A stretch of DNA of 64,000 bases. Origin: Chitinophaga niabensis. GTDB taxonomy: Bacteria > Bacteroidota > Bacteroidia > Chitinophagales > Chitinophagaceae. The position numbers and the translations under genes were made by a program. This document shows positions 27,016 to 35,261 of the stretch, piece by piece. The stretch spans positions 1 through 64,000 of the forward strand of contig JAFIGY010000006.1 of NCBI GenBank assembly GCA_017849435.1, written 5' to 3'. The notes below the pieces were generated by a model, which was not told the DNA's origin, searched no databases, and saw nothing but the letters and a program-made list of their open reading frames with translations. How positions within the stretch are numbered: position 1 is the stretch's first letter; each line of letters begins with the position of its first letter.

Positions 27016-27522
27016 CTACCGGGTGAGCAAAGCGATCAACCCCGCGTGCTGCGGGAACTCTGAAGAGAGCTTCGCTCTGTTCGCCAGTTCGAAATCTGCA
27101 AAATCAAAACCCGGTGCCACGGTACAGCCTGCCAGGGTGAAACCACCGGTCTCCTCCACCGAAGAAGCAAACCAGCTCCCCGCAGATATCAGCACCTGCA
27201 ACCGGTCACCCTGATGACACTCCCGCCCCAACCGGTGTACCACGAGGTCCCCATCCGGTTTTATCTCATAGATATGCAACGTGGTGCCATCGTAAAAATG
27301 CCATAGTTCATCCGCCGCAATGCGGTGAAAAGCGGAGAACTCTCCGTCTTCCAGCAAAAAATAAATAGCAGTGGAAGCCGCCCTCGCCCCGGAAAAAGAG
27401 GCTGGCAAAGCGTTTTGAGCGATCTCTAAAGGAGCGCGATAGGTTTCGCGGAATGATCCGCCCTCTACATGTTGGATAAGCCGGAGATGGTCACGCCAGT
27501 AGGCAGCTGTTGTTTTCATCAT
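27016..27522 (-). CDS. Cupin domain protein (DUF985/cupin_5 family)
   Basis: A 168-residue single-cupin protein. HLRLIQHVEGGSFRETYRAP opens the domain, IYFLLEDGEFSAFHRIAADELWHFYDG holds the first metal/ligand motif, and AGCTVAPGFDFADFELANR the second half, as in the DUF985 family of predicted sugar- or carboxylate-binding epimerase-like proteins. Start: ATG at 27522 or the adjacent one at 27519; the longer frame to 27552 adds residues not found in the family. Function is unknown. Confidence 0.85.
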   Translation of the reverse strand: MMKTTAAYWRDHLRLIQHVEGGSFRETYRAPLEIAQNALPASFSGARAASTAIYFLLEDGEFSAFHRIAADELWHFYDGTTLHIYEIKPDGDLVVHRLGRECHQGDRLQVLISAGSWFASSVEETGGFTLAGCTVAPGFDFADFELANRAKLSSEFPQHAGLIALLTR

Positions 27523-27748
27523 TTCAAACTTACGCTGTTTTACGGGAATCACCGCCGCTTTTGTTACGCCTCCCTCTTATTACCACAAAGGCCGGACACA
27601 ACATGTCCGGCCAATGGCTTACTTTCCTTACAATATTCATTTGCCCGAACGAATATTTCATCACAAAGATGCTGTTTCAGCTATCCAATCATCCTGCCGA
27701 TCGGGAAATTGATTTACGCAAACAGGAAGAAATAAACCCGTTCCTTAC

Positions 27749-28159
27749 TTGAAAAATAATCACTATATTTATATCGCTTTGCGTTCCATCATCGCCATAA
27801 GTCTACTTGCAGTGCTTTGCCTGCAGATCGCTATCCGGCTCACCGGGTACGTGCATTGTATGGTGACCGCCTACGTGATCGAACACCGGGATATTACGGT
27901 GGATTGCGGATGTGTGCACTACATTGCACAGACGTTCGACGAAGGAACTTCCCGTAACCAGCTGCAGCAGATGCCTTCTCCGCTCAAACTGCAGGATTAC
28001 GTTCCGGCAGGCAGCACACCTTTGCTGCAAACTCCGGAATGCTCCAACTCCCGCTACTATGGCGTTGCTCCGCAACACTATCAGTACACAGCTGTGAGCA
28101 GTATTTTCCATCCTCCTTCTGCCATTACCACTCCATCTCTTTTTTCTTTTATTATTTAA
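27749..28159 (+). CDS. Small predicted secreted or membrane-anchored protein
   Basis: A 136-residue protein whose residues 8-33 (YIALRSIIAISLLAVLCLQI) form a signal anchor or signal peptide. The rest is hydrophilic with four cysteines (CGC and others) and ends in a Pro/Ser/Thr-rich tail. No family is recognised. The frame has no stop over its length and composition is like the neighbours, but evidence is thin. A palindromic site overlaps its stop codon. Confidence 0.45.
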   Translation: MKNNHYIYIALRSIIAISLLAVLCLQIAIRLTGYVHCMVTAYVIEHRDITVDCGCVHYIAQTFDEGTSRNQLQQMPSPLKLQDYVPAGSTPLLQTPECSNSRYYGVAPQHYQYTAVSSIFHPPSAITTPSLFSFII

Positions 28160-28174
28160 CCGACGGTTGGTTAA
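28156..28174. promoter_or_regulatory. Inverted repeat, possible regulator-binding site
   Basis: TTAACC and GGTTAA flank a 7-nt centre. Its ACCGAC/GGTTGGT core resembles TetR-type operators. A second element, GACCGTTCGGTT at 28245-28256, and a hairpin ATGCG/CGCAT at 28221-28236 lie in the same gap before the lipoprotein gene at 28323. Confidence 0.35.
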
Positions 28175-28322
28175 TTACGTATAGCCGTACCAGTTTCCAA
28201 ATCATCCGGTAACGTGATGTATGCGTTTTTGCGCATACCGCATTGACCGTTCGGTTAGATCTTTCACCGGCGGGTGGCGCTGTTGCGCTGCCTGCCTTTC
28301 TTACCATTGATAATCCTTTTTT

Positions 28323-29216
28323 ATGAAAACAACATTGCTCCGTTATATCGGCTGCATCATGGTCCTTTTTACGATGACCCGATGCAGCACCGCGCATAAA
28401 GCGCCTTCAACTGCATCATCGCCACCTGTGCTGCTGGGTGTACAACCAAGGCAGGCCTTTGAACAACCGCCTTTTAAATGGTGGTTCGATTCCACTTACC
28501 GGAACTATTCGGCCGAAAGCGCCGTCACCAGCCGGTTGAGCAGTACGTGGACGAACGAGCGGGTGGATGTGTTTATGGGTACCTGGTGTGGCGACAGCCG
28601 CCGGGAAGTACCCCGATTGTTGAAAGTGCTGGACGAGGCCGGCATCGCGCCGCAAAACATCCGCATCATCTGCACCAAAAGCGGAAATCCCGGGCATAAG
28701 ACCAGTCCGGGCCGCGAAGAACAAGGCCTCTATATCTTCCGCGTCCCAACGGTGATCGTATACCGGCAGAACAAAGAGCTGGGCAGGATTGTGGAATCAC
28801 CGGTACAATCGCTGGAAAAAGACCTGCTCACTATCGTGAACGGACAACCGTACACCTCGCAATATGCGCTGGGCAACGAGCTACGGAAACTCCTCGAGGC
28901 AAAAGCTCCTGACGAGATCATCGCCTCCCTGCCCCAACTGGCCGAAAAACTAAAGCCCCTCGCCCAACACGAAGGAGAACTGAACACCTTCGCGTCTGTG
29001 CTCCTTTCCGCCGGCGATGCCACCCATGCTATCGTCGCACTTCGACTGAACACGCTCCTGTTCCCGGACAAACCCGATGCCTGGAGCTGGCTGGCGGAAG
29101 CCTACCGCAGGAATCACGACCGGGGCAAGGCCATGGCCGCGTATGCCAGAACATTGGAGCTTTCGCCCGGGGAGGCCATCGCACAAAGAAGACTGGATAG
29201 TCTGCGCGCACTGTAA
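28323..29216 (+). CDS. Thioredoxin-fold lipoprotein with TPR-like tail
   Basis: A 297-residue lipoprotein (lipobox region MTRC, Cys 21). The middle (residues about 78-150) is a thioredoxin-like fold: RVDVFMGTWCGDSRREVPRL and the cis-proline FRVPTVIVY. The usual WCxxC is WCGDS, so only one cysteine remains and a classical disulfide reductase role is unlikely. The C-terminal part (residues 205-297) has TPR-like helices (SWLAEAYRRNHDRGKAMAAYARTLEL). A strong terminator follows. Role is unknown, perhaps envelope stress or metal handling. Confidence 0.82.
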   Translation: MKTTLLRYIGCIMVLFTMTRCSTAHKAPSTASSPPVLLGVQPRQAFEQPPFKWWFDSTYRNYSAESAVTSRLSSTWTNERVDVFMGTWCGDSRREVPRLLKVLDEAGIAPQNIRIICTKSGNPGHKTSPGREEQGLYIFRVPTVIVYRQNKELGRIVESPVQSLEKDLLTIVNGQPYTSQYALGNELRKLLEAKAPDEIIASLPQLAEKLKPLAQHEGELNTFASVLLSAGDATHAIVALRLNTLLFPDKPDAWSWLAEAYRRNHDRGKAMAAYARTLELSPGEAIAQRRLDSLRAL

Positions 29217-29260
29217 TGCCTGTCAGGAACGTAATCAACTGGTTATCATCGCAAAGCCCC

Positions 29261-29292
29261 AAAGATGCTCCCTCCCGGAGCATCTTTTTTTA
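29261..29292 (+). terminator. Rho-independent terminator
   Basis: AAAGATGCTCC (29261-29271) pairs with GGAGCATCTTT (29277-29287) across a 5-nt loop, followed by T residues. It ends the thioredoxin-like lipoprotein gene. Confidence 0.85.
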
Positions 29293-29334
29293 TCCGTTCG
29301 TCAAATAAATTTTATAAATAAACGAACGCTCACT

Positions 29335-29342
29335 TATATTTG
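29335..29342 (+). promoter_or_regulatory. -7 promoter element of the TetR gene, with overlapping operator-like text
   Basis: TATATTTG fits TAnnTTTG 9 nt before the ATG at 29351. Upstream, AAACGAACGCTCACTT (about 29319-29334) resembles the GAACG-type half sites often seen at TetR family operators, which suggests self-repression. Confidence 0.5.
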
Positions 29343-29350
29343 CAGACATT

Positions 29351-29941
29351 ATGCGTACAAGAGACGAAAGCAAGATCCAGCTGATCCATGAAAAAGCGAT
29401 AGAAATGATCGTGAAAGAAGGGATAGACGGGTTTGGCGTGAACAAACTGGCAAAGGCCGCGGGCATATCTCCCGCTACGCTCTACATTTATTTCAAAGAC
29501 CGGGACGATCTGATCGAAAAGATCACACATACGGTTTCCCATCATATGCTGGAAGAAAGTCTGGCCGACTTTGATGCGGATGTGCATTTTGAGGAAGGGC
29601 TCCGGAAACAGTGGCAGAACAGGGCGCGATATTTCCTGAAATATCCCATGGAAGTGGAATTCATCGAAAAGATGCGCTACACCAAAGTTTACGACAGCGT
29701 TTCTGCAAAGCTGCATGCGTCTTTTAAAGAAGTGCTGGGCCGGTTTTACAACAATGCCGTGGAGCGGAACGAGCTGGTAAAACTGCCTTTCGAAGTTTAC
29801 TGGGCCGTGGCTTTTGCGCCGCTGTACCAGATGATCAAGTTCCATACCCAGGGCACCAGCTTTGCCAACCGTAAGTTCGTTTTCACGGAAGAAGCCATGG
29901 AACAGGCTTTGCAGCTTGTACTGAAAGCATTGAAACCATAG
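29351..29941 (+). CDS. TetR/AcrR family transcriptional regulator
   Basis: A 196-residue repressor. The N-terminal helix-turn-helix is canonical: GIDGFGVNKLAKAAGISPAT and LYIYFKDRDDLIEKI (residues 24-58). The C-terminal helical domain binds an unknown ligand. It heads a plus-strand set with a small HMA-like protein and an MFS transporter, so it is likely the local repressor of that efflux unit. Confidence 0.93.
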   Translation: MRTRDESKIQLIHEKAIEMIVKEGIDGFGVNKLAKAAGISPATLYIYFKDRDDLIEKITHTVSHHMLEESLADFDADVHFEEGLRKQWQNRARYFLKYPMEVEFIEKMRYTKVYDSVSAKLHASFKEVLGRFYNNAVERNELVKLPFEVYWAVAFAPLYQMIKFHTQGTSFANRKFVFTEEAMEQALQLVLKALKP

Positions 29942-29967
29942 TATCATCTTATAAACGCGCATTCCTT

Positions 29968-30213
29968 ATGAAAAATGGTTATAGCGTAGCAGCCGGAACG
30001 GATATACTGATATTCCGCACCAATATCCGGTTCAAGAAAGACCTCCGCCAGGTAAGTCCTGCGCTGAACAACGAACCACGCATCCGGCGATGGAATGTGG
30101 ACCGGGAAGATTCGGACAAAGTGCTCCGCATCGAATCCGGTTCGCTGAAAGTGCAGGATGTGATCGACCTTATTAACCGCGCCGGTTATTTCTGCGAAGA
30201 ACTGCCGGAATAA
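29968..30213 (+). CDS. Small HMA-like fold protein without the metal CxxC
   Basis: An 81-residue protein. The layout beta-alpha-beta-beta-alpha-beta (FRTNIRFKKDLRQVSPALN, IRRWNVDREDSDKVLRIE, VQDVIDLINRAGYFCEEL) is that of heavy-metal-associated domains such as CopZ, but no CxxC is present at the first loop. Similar small proteins occur in Bacteroidota as uncharacterised copper-chaperone relatives. It lies between the TetR and MFS genes, 2 nt before the latter, and is surely co-transcribed with it. Confidence 0.75.
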   Translation: MKNGYSVAAGTDILIFRTNIRFKKDLRQVSPALNNEPRIRRWNVDREDSDKVLRIESGSLKVQDVIDLINRAGYFCEELPE

Positions 30214-30215
30214 AA

Positions 30216-31520
30216 ATGACCTCATACACAACACACACAATGGAAACAATGCAACAACCAACGAAAGACCGGATATTTACCAGGTACCAGGTTTTTATCA
30301 TCACTATCATCGCCCTGATCCAGTTTTCCGTGATACTGGATTTCATGGTGCTCAGTCCGCTCGGAGAAATACTGCTCAAAAAACTGAACATCCAGACGCG
30401 CGAGTTCGGACTGGTCGTGTCTGTTTACGCCATTAGCGCAGGCACCTCCGGCATTATTGCCGCGGGCTTTGCGGACAAATTCGACCGGAAAAAGATGCTG
30501 CTGGTGTTCTATACCGGCTTCATTTTCGGCACTTTCCTCTGCGCCATTGCGCCGAGCTACATTTTCCTTTTAGGCGCACGGTTCGTTACCGGTTTATTCG
30601 GCGGCGTGATCGGGGCTACCGGTATGGCTATTATTGCCGATCTGTTCAAGCCGGAAGTGCGTGGCCGCGTGATGGGATTCACCCAGATGGCATTCTCATT
30701 AAGCCAGATCGTTGGTGTTCCTGTGGGCTGGAAACTGGCCAACACCATCAGCTGGCACGCCCCGTTCTGGCTCATCGTGATCTACGGCCTCGTTTTAGGC
30801 GTAATCATATTGGTGTACATGAAGCCCATCACCGGCCATCTTACGCGGAATGTAGAGCACAGTGCTATCAGGCATCTGAAAACAACCTTAACCAACCGAA
30901 GGTACTTCTTCGCTTTTGGCACTACTGTGCTGCTCGCAACCGGCGGCTATATGTTAATGCCCTTCGGAAGCACTTTCTCCCGGCATAACATGGGGCTTTC
31001 GCAGGACGATATCTTCTGGCTTTATGTGATCATCGGGATTGTTTCCTTCATCCTCGGACCTTTGCTCGGAAAGCTCACTGACAAACTGGGCAGAGTACGC
31101 GTATTTTATGCCGCTACCCTGCTTACCGCCGTGATGGTAGTGATTTCCACACATCTGCACATTACGCCGCTTTACATCGCCGCCATCATCAACTCTATTA
31201 TGTTCGTGGGGGTGCTCGGACGGATGATTCCGGCGCAGGCGATCATGACTTCCATTCCTTCCCCACAAGACCGGGGCGCGTTCATGAGCATCAGCGGTTC
31301 CGTGCAACAGCTGGCAGGCGGGATCGGTTCTTTTGTGGCAGGATTGATCGTATACCAAACCAGCAGCGGTATGTTATTGCACTACGATATACTCGGATTT
31401 GTGATCGTAGGCGCCATGCTCATCACTGTCTTCATGATGTATCTGCTGAACAAACAGCTGACCACTACGCAGCAGGCGCCTCCGACCCTGCAAACGGAAG
31501 ATGTGGCGATGGCATCCTGA
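30216..31520 (+). CDS. MFS transporter, drug-efflux type
   Basis: A 434-residue inner-membrane transporter with 12 predicted helices. Motif A between helices 2 and 3 reads GFADKFDRKKML, and LGARFVTGLFGGVIGATGMA is the helix 4 segment; GPLLGKLTDKLGRVRV is the matching second-half motif. No sugar-specific pattern is seen. Position after a TetR regulator points to export of a small toxic compound. The ATG at 30240 is an alternative start; 30216 is kept because it follows the upstream stop by 2 nt. A terminator follows at once. Confidence 0.92.
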   Translation: MTSYTTHTMETMQQPTKDRIFTRYQVFIITIIALIQFSVILDFMVLSPLGEILLKKLNIQTREFGLVVSVYAISAGTSGIIAAGFADKFDRKKMLLVFYTGFIFGTFLCAIAPSYIFLLGARFVTGLFGGVIGATGMAIIADLFKPEVRGRVMGFTQMAFSLSQIVGVPVGWKLANTISWHAPFWLIVIYGLVLGVIILVYMKPITGHLTRNVEHSAIRHLKTTLTNRRYFFAFGTTVLLATGGYMLMPFGSTFSRHNMGLSQDDIFWLYVIIGIVSFILGPLLGKLTDKLGRVRVFYAATLLTAVMVVISTHLHITPLYIAAIINSIMFVGVLGRMIPAQAIMTSIPSPQDRGAFMSISGSVQQLAGGIGSFVAGLIVYQTSSGMLLHYDILGFVIVGAMLITVFMMYLLNKQLTTTQQAPPTLQTEDVAMAS

Positions 31521-31527
31521 ACCACAC

Positions 31528-31557
31528 AAAAAGGCGGTCTTTGCAGACCGCCTTTTT
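31528..31557. terminator. Bidirectional terminator
   Basis: AAAAAGGCGGTCT (31528-31540) and AGACCGCCTTTTT (31545-31557) form a perfect stem with loop TTGC, with A and T tracts for both strands. It serves the MFS gene and the convergent VOC gene, and touches the latter's stop codon. Confidence 0.92.
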
Positions 31558-31934
31558 CATTTCACTTTGAACAAAGGATTGTAGATCAATCCGATAATAT
31601 TATTCCAGGGATCTTTAACAGTAGCCACCTCAATGGGATCCCCCACCGCATGCGGCGCTTCAACAGGCTTGGCGCCGAGGGCCAGCAGATGATCATATGC
31701 CGCCTGGATGTGCTCTACTCCCCAATACGTTTCCACACCGCCACTGCCCGGATGCTTTGTGCCGGGCTCCAGCGGGTGCAGTCCCAGCTCATATCCCCCG
31801 ATCTCAAACCCAACGTAGAAAGGCTCATCGAAATAGGGCTTCTCACCGAAGGCTTTGACATACCATTCCTTTGCTTTGGCCAGATCCGGAACACGATAAA
31901 TAACCGTACGGAGACCTGAAAAATGTTTACGCAT
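31557..31934 (-). CDS. VOC family (glyoxalase-like) protein
   Basis: A 125-residue protein of the vicinal-oxygen-chelate fold with the standard opening RTVIYRVPDLAKAKEWYVKA and the closing VKDPWNNIIGLIYNP, where the metal ligand Glu/His positions would lie. The specific substrate is unknown. Single gene, convergent with the MFS transporter. Confidence 0.92.
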   Translation of the reverse strand: MRKHFSGLRTVIYRVPDLAKAKEWYVKAFGEKPYFDEPFYVGFEIGGYELGLHPLEPGTKHPGSGGVETYWGVEHIQAAYDHLLALGAKPVEAPHAVGDPIEVATVKDPWNNIIGLIYNPLFKVK

Positions 31935-32025
31935 GAACGACGGATTTAGACGTGTAATTTACGGAATCAACGGCATTGGCAAATATTTAACATATCCCCG
32001 CTGATCATCGTAATCAACGGCGACG

Positions 32026-32033
32026 TAAATTTG
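32026..32033 (+). promoter_or_regulatory. Likely -7 promoter element for the TetR-like/AarF pair
   Basis: TAAATTTG matches TAnnTTTG, 63 nt before the chosen start at 32096. Confidence 0.5.
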
Positions 32034-32095
32034 TACAGATTAACTCACCTGGAGACGTAACCCGCCCCCACTATTCATGCTTAAAATTGTTGAAT

Positions 32096-32722
32096 ATGGA
32101 AAAGCAAACCATCCGCGAAGCTTACAAATCTTACTGGCTGGAGAACGGAAAGAGACCTGCATCCGTTTTCATCCTCTGCAAGATCGCCAATGTGCCGGAG
32201 ACTGATTTCTATGAGTTGTATGGCTCGATGGAAAGCGTGGAGAACGACATCTGGCTGGATTATTTCCAACGTACACTCGATCAGTTGAAAACAGATGACA
32301 CCTACCAGCATTACAACGCGCAGGAAAAACTGCTGGCCTTCTATTTCCTCTGGGTACAGAAACTAAAAGAAGACCGCAGCTACATCCTCCAGCAAAAAGA
32401 GCGTTTCTTTTTCCCGGGTGGACATCTGCGGCAGCTCTCGTTGTTCCGGCACGCATTTTATGACTATGCCGCCAGCCTGATCAGAGAAGGTTACCTCTCC
32501 AACGAGATCAGGGAACGCAAATATATTTCCGACCAATACGTACACGGCTTCTGGATGCAGGCGCTCTTTGTGCTGAAATACTGGATCGAAGACAAAAGCA
32601 TCAATTTCGAACTGACGGACGCCGCCATCGAAAAAGCCGTGAACCTGAGCTTCCAGCTGATCCATTCCAACACGCTGGATAGTCTGCTGGATTTCGGCAA
32701 ATTCATTCTCACCCGGAAATAA
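32096..32722 (+). CDS. TetR-like regulator with a degenerate DNA-binding part
   Basis: A 208-residue helical protein. The ATG at 32096 (MEKQTIREAYKSYWLENGKR) is preferred to the one 9 nt upstream. Residues 1-60 have the three-helix layout of TetR regulators (PASVFILCKIANVPETDFYELYGS), but the recognition region is less typical than usual. Residues 70-205 form a TetR-type C-terminal domain. It precedes an AarF/UbiB-type kinase by 5 nt and is almost certainly co-transcribed with it; such pairs are common in Bacteroidota. Whether it binds DNA is uncertain. Confidence 0.8.
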   Translation: MEKQTIREAYKSYWLENGKRPASVFILCKIANVPETDFYELYGSMESVENDIWLDYFQRTLDQLKTDDTYQHYNAQEKLLAFYFLWVQKLKEDRSYILQQKERFFFPGGHLRQLSLFRHAFYDYAASLIREGYLSNEIRERKYISDQYVHGFWMQALFVLKYWIEDKSINFELTDAAIEKAVNLSFQLIHSNTLDSLLDFGKFILTRK

Positions 32723-32727
32723 CCGCC

Positions 32728-34053
32728 ATGAAGGAACAGACGAATATTCCAACCGGCAAAGTGGAAAGAGCCGGGAGGTTTGTAACTGCAGGATTGAAAG
32801 TAGGCACCAACTATATCAAACATTACACCCGCAAACTGATCGATCCCTCTACCACCAAAGATGCGCTGCATCAGGAAAATGCAGAAGATATCTACGCTAC
32901 GCTGAGCAATCTCAAAGGCAGTGCGCTCAAGGTAGCGCAGATGTTGAGTATGGACAAAGGTATGCTGCCCAAAGCCTACACCGAACGCTTTGCCATGAGC
33001 CAGTACAGCGCACCGCCGTTATCCGGCCCGCTGGTAGTGAACACATTCGTAAAAACGCTCGGTAAAACACCAGCACAGCTTTATGACAGGTTCGAGATGA
33101 AGGCATGTAATGCCGCTTCTATCGGACAGGTACATAAAGCAGAGAAAAACGGGAAACCGCTGGCCGTGAAGATCCAGTACCCCGGCGTGGCGAGCAGCGT
33201 AAAATCCGATCTCCGCATTGTAAAACCCTTCGCCATCCGCATTGTAGGGATGAATGAAGTGGATATGGACAAATACTTCGATGAGATCGAAACCAAATTG
33301 CTGGAAGAAACGGATTACAAACTGGAACTGCATCGCTCACAGGAATTATCCGCCCGCTGCGCACATATCCCGAATCTCGTTTTCCCCGCTTATTACCCGG
33401 AACTATCTTCCGAGCGCATTATCACGATGGATTGGCTGGAAGGATTGCACCTGAAGGAGTTCCTGGAAACCGATCCTTCACAGGAAGTGCGGAACAGGAT
33501 CGGACAGGCGCTGTGGGACTTTTACCAGTTCCAGGTGCACAAACTGCGGAAAGTGCATGCAGACCCCCACCCCGGCAACTTCCTGCTGCGGGCCGATGGT
33601 ACCGTGGGCATTTTCGACTTCGGTTGTGTGAAAGAAGTGCCGGAAGATTTCTACATCAATTATTTCCTGCTGACGGACAAAGAAATACTGAAGGATGAGG
33701 CCCGGCGGAAAGAGATTTATACCAACCTGGAAATGATCCATCCCACAGATACGGCAAAAGAGATCGCGTTCTTTTCCGGCCTGTTCCAGGAAATGATCCG
33801 CCTGCTGACCCATCCTTTCACCGTAGAACGTTTCGACTTCGGGAATGAAGCTTACTTCGGGGAGATCTATGCCTATATGGATTATGTCTACAACCTGAAG
33901 GAAGTCAGGGAATCCAAAGTAGCGCGCGGCTCCCGCCACTCCCTGTATATCAACCGCACTTACTTCGGACTATATTCCATTCTCAGCGATCTCAAAGCGG
34001 ATATTATTACCGGGCAAAGCAGGATACAGACCCTCATGGGCGAGGCATCATAA
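32728..34053 (+). CDS. AarF/ABC1/UbiB atypical kinase family protein
   Basis: A 441-residue member of the ABC1 (UbiB/COQ8) family, atypical kinases or ATPases tied to quinone or lipid metabolism. Visible motifs: the lysine-rich LKGSALKVAQMLS (here KVAQ in place of the usual KxGQ), the Ala-rich loop NAASIGQVHKAE, the catalytic KVHADPHPGNFL and the metal-binding IFDFGCVKEV. No C-terminal membrane helices are obvious. The family is usually close to 440-550 residues. It forms an operon with the TetR-like gene upstream. Confidence 0.93.
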   Translation: MKEQTNIPTGKVERAGRFVTAGLKVGTNYIKHYTRKLIDPSTTKDALHQENAEDIYATLSNLKGSALKVAQMLSMDKGMLPKAYTERFAMSQYSAPPLSGPLVVNTFVKTLGKTPAQLYDRFEMKACNAASIGQVHKAEKNGKPLAVKIQYPGVASSVKSDLRIVKPFAIRIVGMNEVDMDKYFDEIETKLLEETDYKLELHRSQELSARCAHIPNLVFPAYYPELSSERIITMDWLEGLHLKEFLETDPSQEVRNRIGQALWDFYQFQVHKLRKVHADPHPGNFLLRADGTVGIFDFGCVKEVPEDFYINYFLLTDKEILKDEARRKEIYTNLEMIHPTDTAKEIAFFSGLFQEMIRLLTHPFTVERFDFGNEAYFGEIYAYMDYVYNLKEVRESKVARGSRHSLYINRTYFGLYSILSDLKADIITGQSRIQTLMGEAS

Positions 34054-34097
34054 TTTTCAGGCACGTTATCTGCGGGAATATTATAAAACGCAGTACT

Positions 34098-34262
34098 ATG
34101 ATAGACGGATTAGTGGTGATTGTGCTGCTGATAGTGCTGATGGCCGCTTATGTGGTGTTGCAGGCCAGCCATAAAACGAGGCACAAAAGCAACAAGCTCA
34201 TCAACCGGAATATCCCGCCGCTGGACAATCATCATGACAAGAACGCAGACGCGATAGAATAA
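34098..34262 (+). CDS. Small membrane protein, 54 residues
   Basis: A short open frame after the AarF gene. It starts MIDGLVVIVLLIVLMAAYVV, a single membrane helix, and has a basic stretch (SHKTRHKSNKLINRN) and a hydrophilic tail ending DADAIE-like. Such N-out or N-in small proteins are commonly missed. The gap to AarF is 44 nt. No family is recognised. Confidence 0.55.
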   Translation: MIDGLVVIVLLIVLMAAYVVLQASHKTRHKSNKLINRNIPPLDNHHDKNADAIE

Positions 34263-34352
34263 CGCCGCGCTTTATCCCTTTTCAGGGACGTGAATATCAT
34301 ACACATGATATGGGAAGATGGTGTATATTTATAGAAATCAAAACCATCCCAT

Positions 34353-34904
34353 ATGCAACGTTCCCTCCTGCTGCTCGCGGTGATCTCCTTCCTTGCATGT
34401 CCGTTAGCCGCTCAACAACGCGTACCTGATGCAAAAACTGTATTACAGGAAGCCTGTAAACAGGCCGCGAAAGAAAAGAAGAATGTCTTCATTATATTCC
34501 ATGCATCCTGGTGCGGCTGGTGTCACAAGATGGATACCGCTATGAACGATGCATCCTGCCGTAAATTTTTTCAGGATAATTTCGTGGTTCGCCATCTGAC
34601 GGTAAAAGAAGCCGAAGCCAAAAAAAATCTTGAGAACCCCGGAGGGGAAGAGATGCTCGCAGCATACGGCGGGGACAAAGGCGGCATTCCCTTTTTCCTG
34701 ATCTTTGACGACAAAGGCAAGCTGCTGGCGGATTCAAAGATACGGACGGCTGGGGATACTGCAGGCAAGAACATGGGATGCCCCGCTTCAGATGAAGAAG
34801 TAGCCGCTTTTATCGCACTCCTCAAAAAAACAACCCGCTTACAGGAAGCACAACTGGCTATTATCGAAACACGGTTCAAGAAAAACGCGGTGGCCGTGCA
34901 TTGA
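34353..34904 (+). CDS. Secreted thioredoxin-like protein with WCGWC
   Basis: A 183-residue periplasmic protein of the thioredoxin_7/DUF255-like class. The signal peptide ends at PLAAQ. The active site is HASWCGWCHKMD (residues about 50-61) and the cis-proline loop is GGIPFFLIF. The WCxWC form with following His is typical for this class of envelope reductases. It ends with TGA and a lipocalin-like reading frame goes on in the same frame right after, see the next entry. Confidence 0.88.
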   Translation: MQRSLLLLAVISFLACPLAAQQRVPDAKTVLQEACKQAAKEKKNVFIIFHASWCGWCHKMDTAMNDASCRKFFQDNFVVRHLTVKEAEAKKNLENPGGEEMLAAYGGDKGGIPFFLIFDDKGKLLADSKIRTAGDTAGKNMGCPASDEEVAAFIALLKKTTRLQEAQLAIIETRFKKNAVAVH

Positions 34905-35245
34905 GTGGCCAATATAGCCGGCACCTACGAATACAAGAAGTGGACGGTGGACGTTGTGGGCTCCGGTGTATCCGATGATGTGCTGGCCAAAAATCCCTGC
35001 AAGGCGGACAACCTGTTTGTATTTAACAAGGATGGCAGTATGTGGATGCAGGTATCAAATGTAATCCCCCTGAAGATATCAATTCCACCTGGACGCTCTC
35101 TCCGGATGGTATGCTCCTGCAGATCAATATACAGAACGGAGCTTTTCATATTGTGGGGTTCGATGGAAGTATGCTGCGATTGACGGATACTATTATTCAG
35201 AACGGGACGAAGGTGGCTTATTTTATGTATTTGAAGAAGAAGTGA
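34905..35245 (+). pseudogene. Broken lipocalin-like gene (frameshifted, no signal peptide)
   Basis: The frame right after the thioredoxin stop gives IAGTYEYKKWTVDVVGSG, then NPCKADNLFVFNKDGSM, a lipocalin-like start. Near 35042 the match jumps to another frame, which continues DAGIKCNPPEDINSTWTL and GFDGSMLRLTDT to a stop at 35245. A single missing base would restore one lipocalin-like chain of about 113 residues. No signal peptide or ATG precedes it; the only start is GTG at 34905 adjoining TGA. So it has both a missing 5' end and a frameshift. A sequencing error at 35042 is an alternative cause of the second defect. Confidence 0.7.
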
Positions 35246-35261
35246 TGCTCCGCTACCGGTG

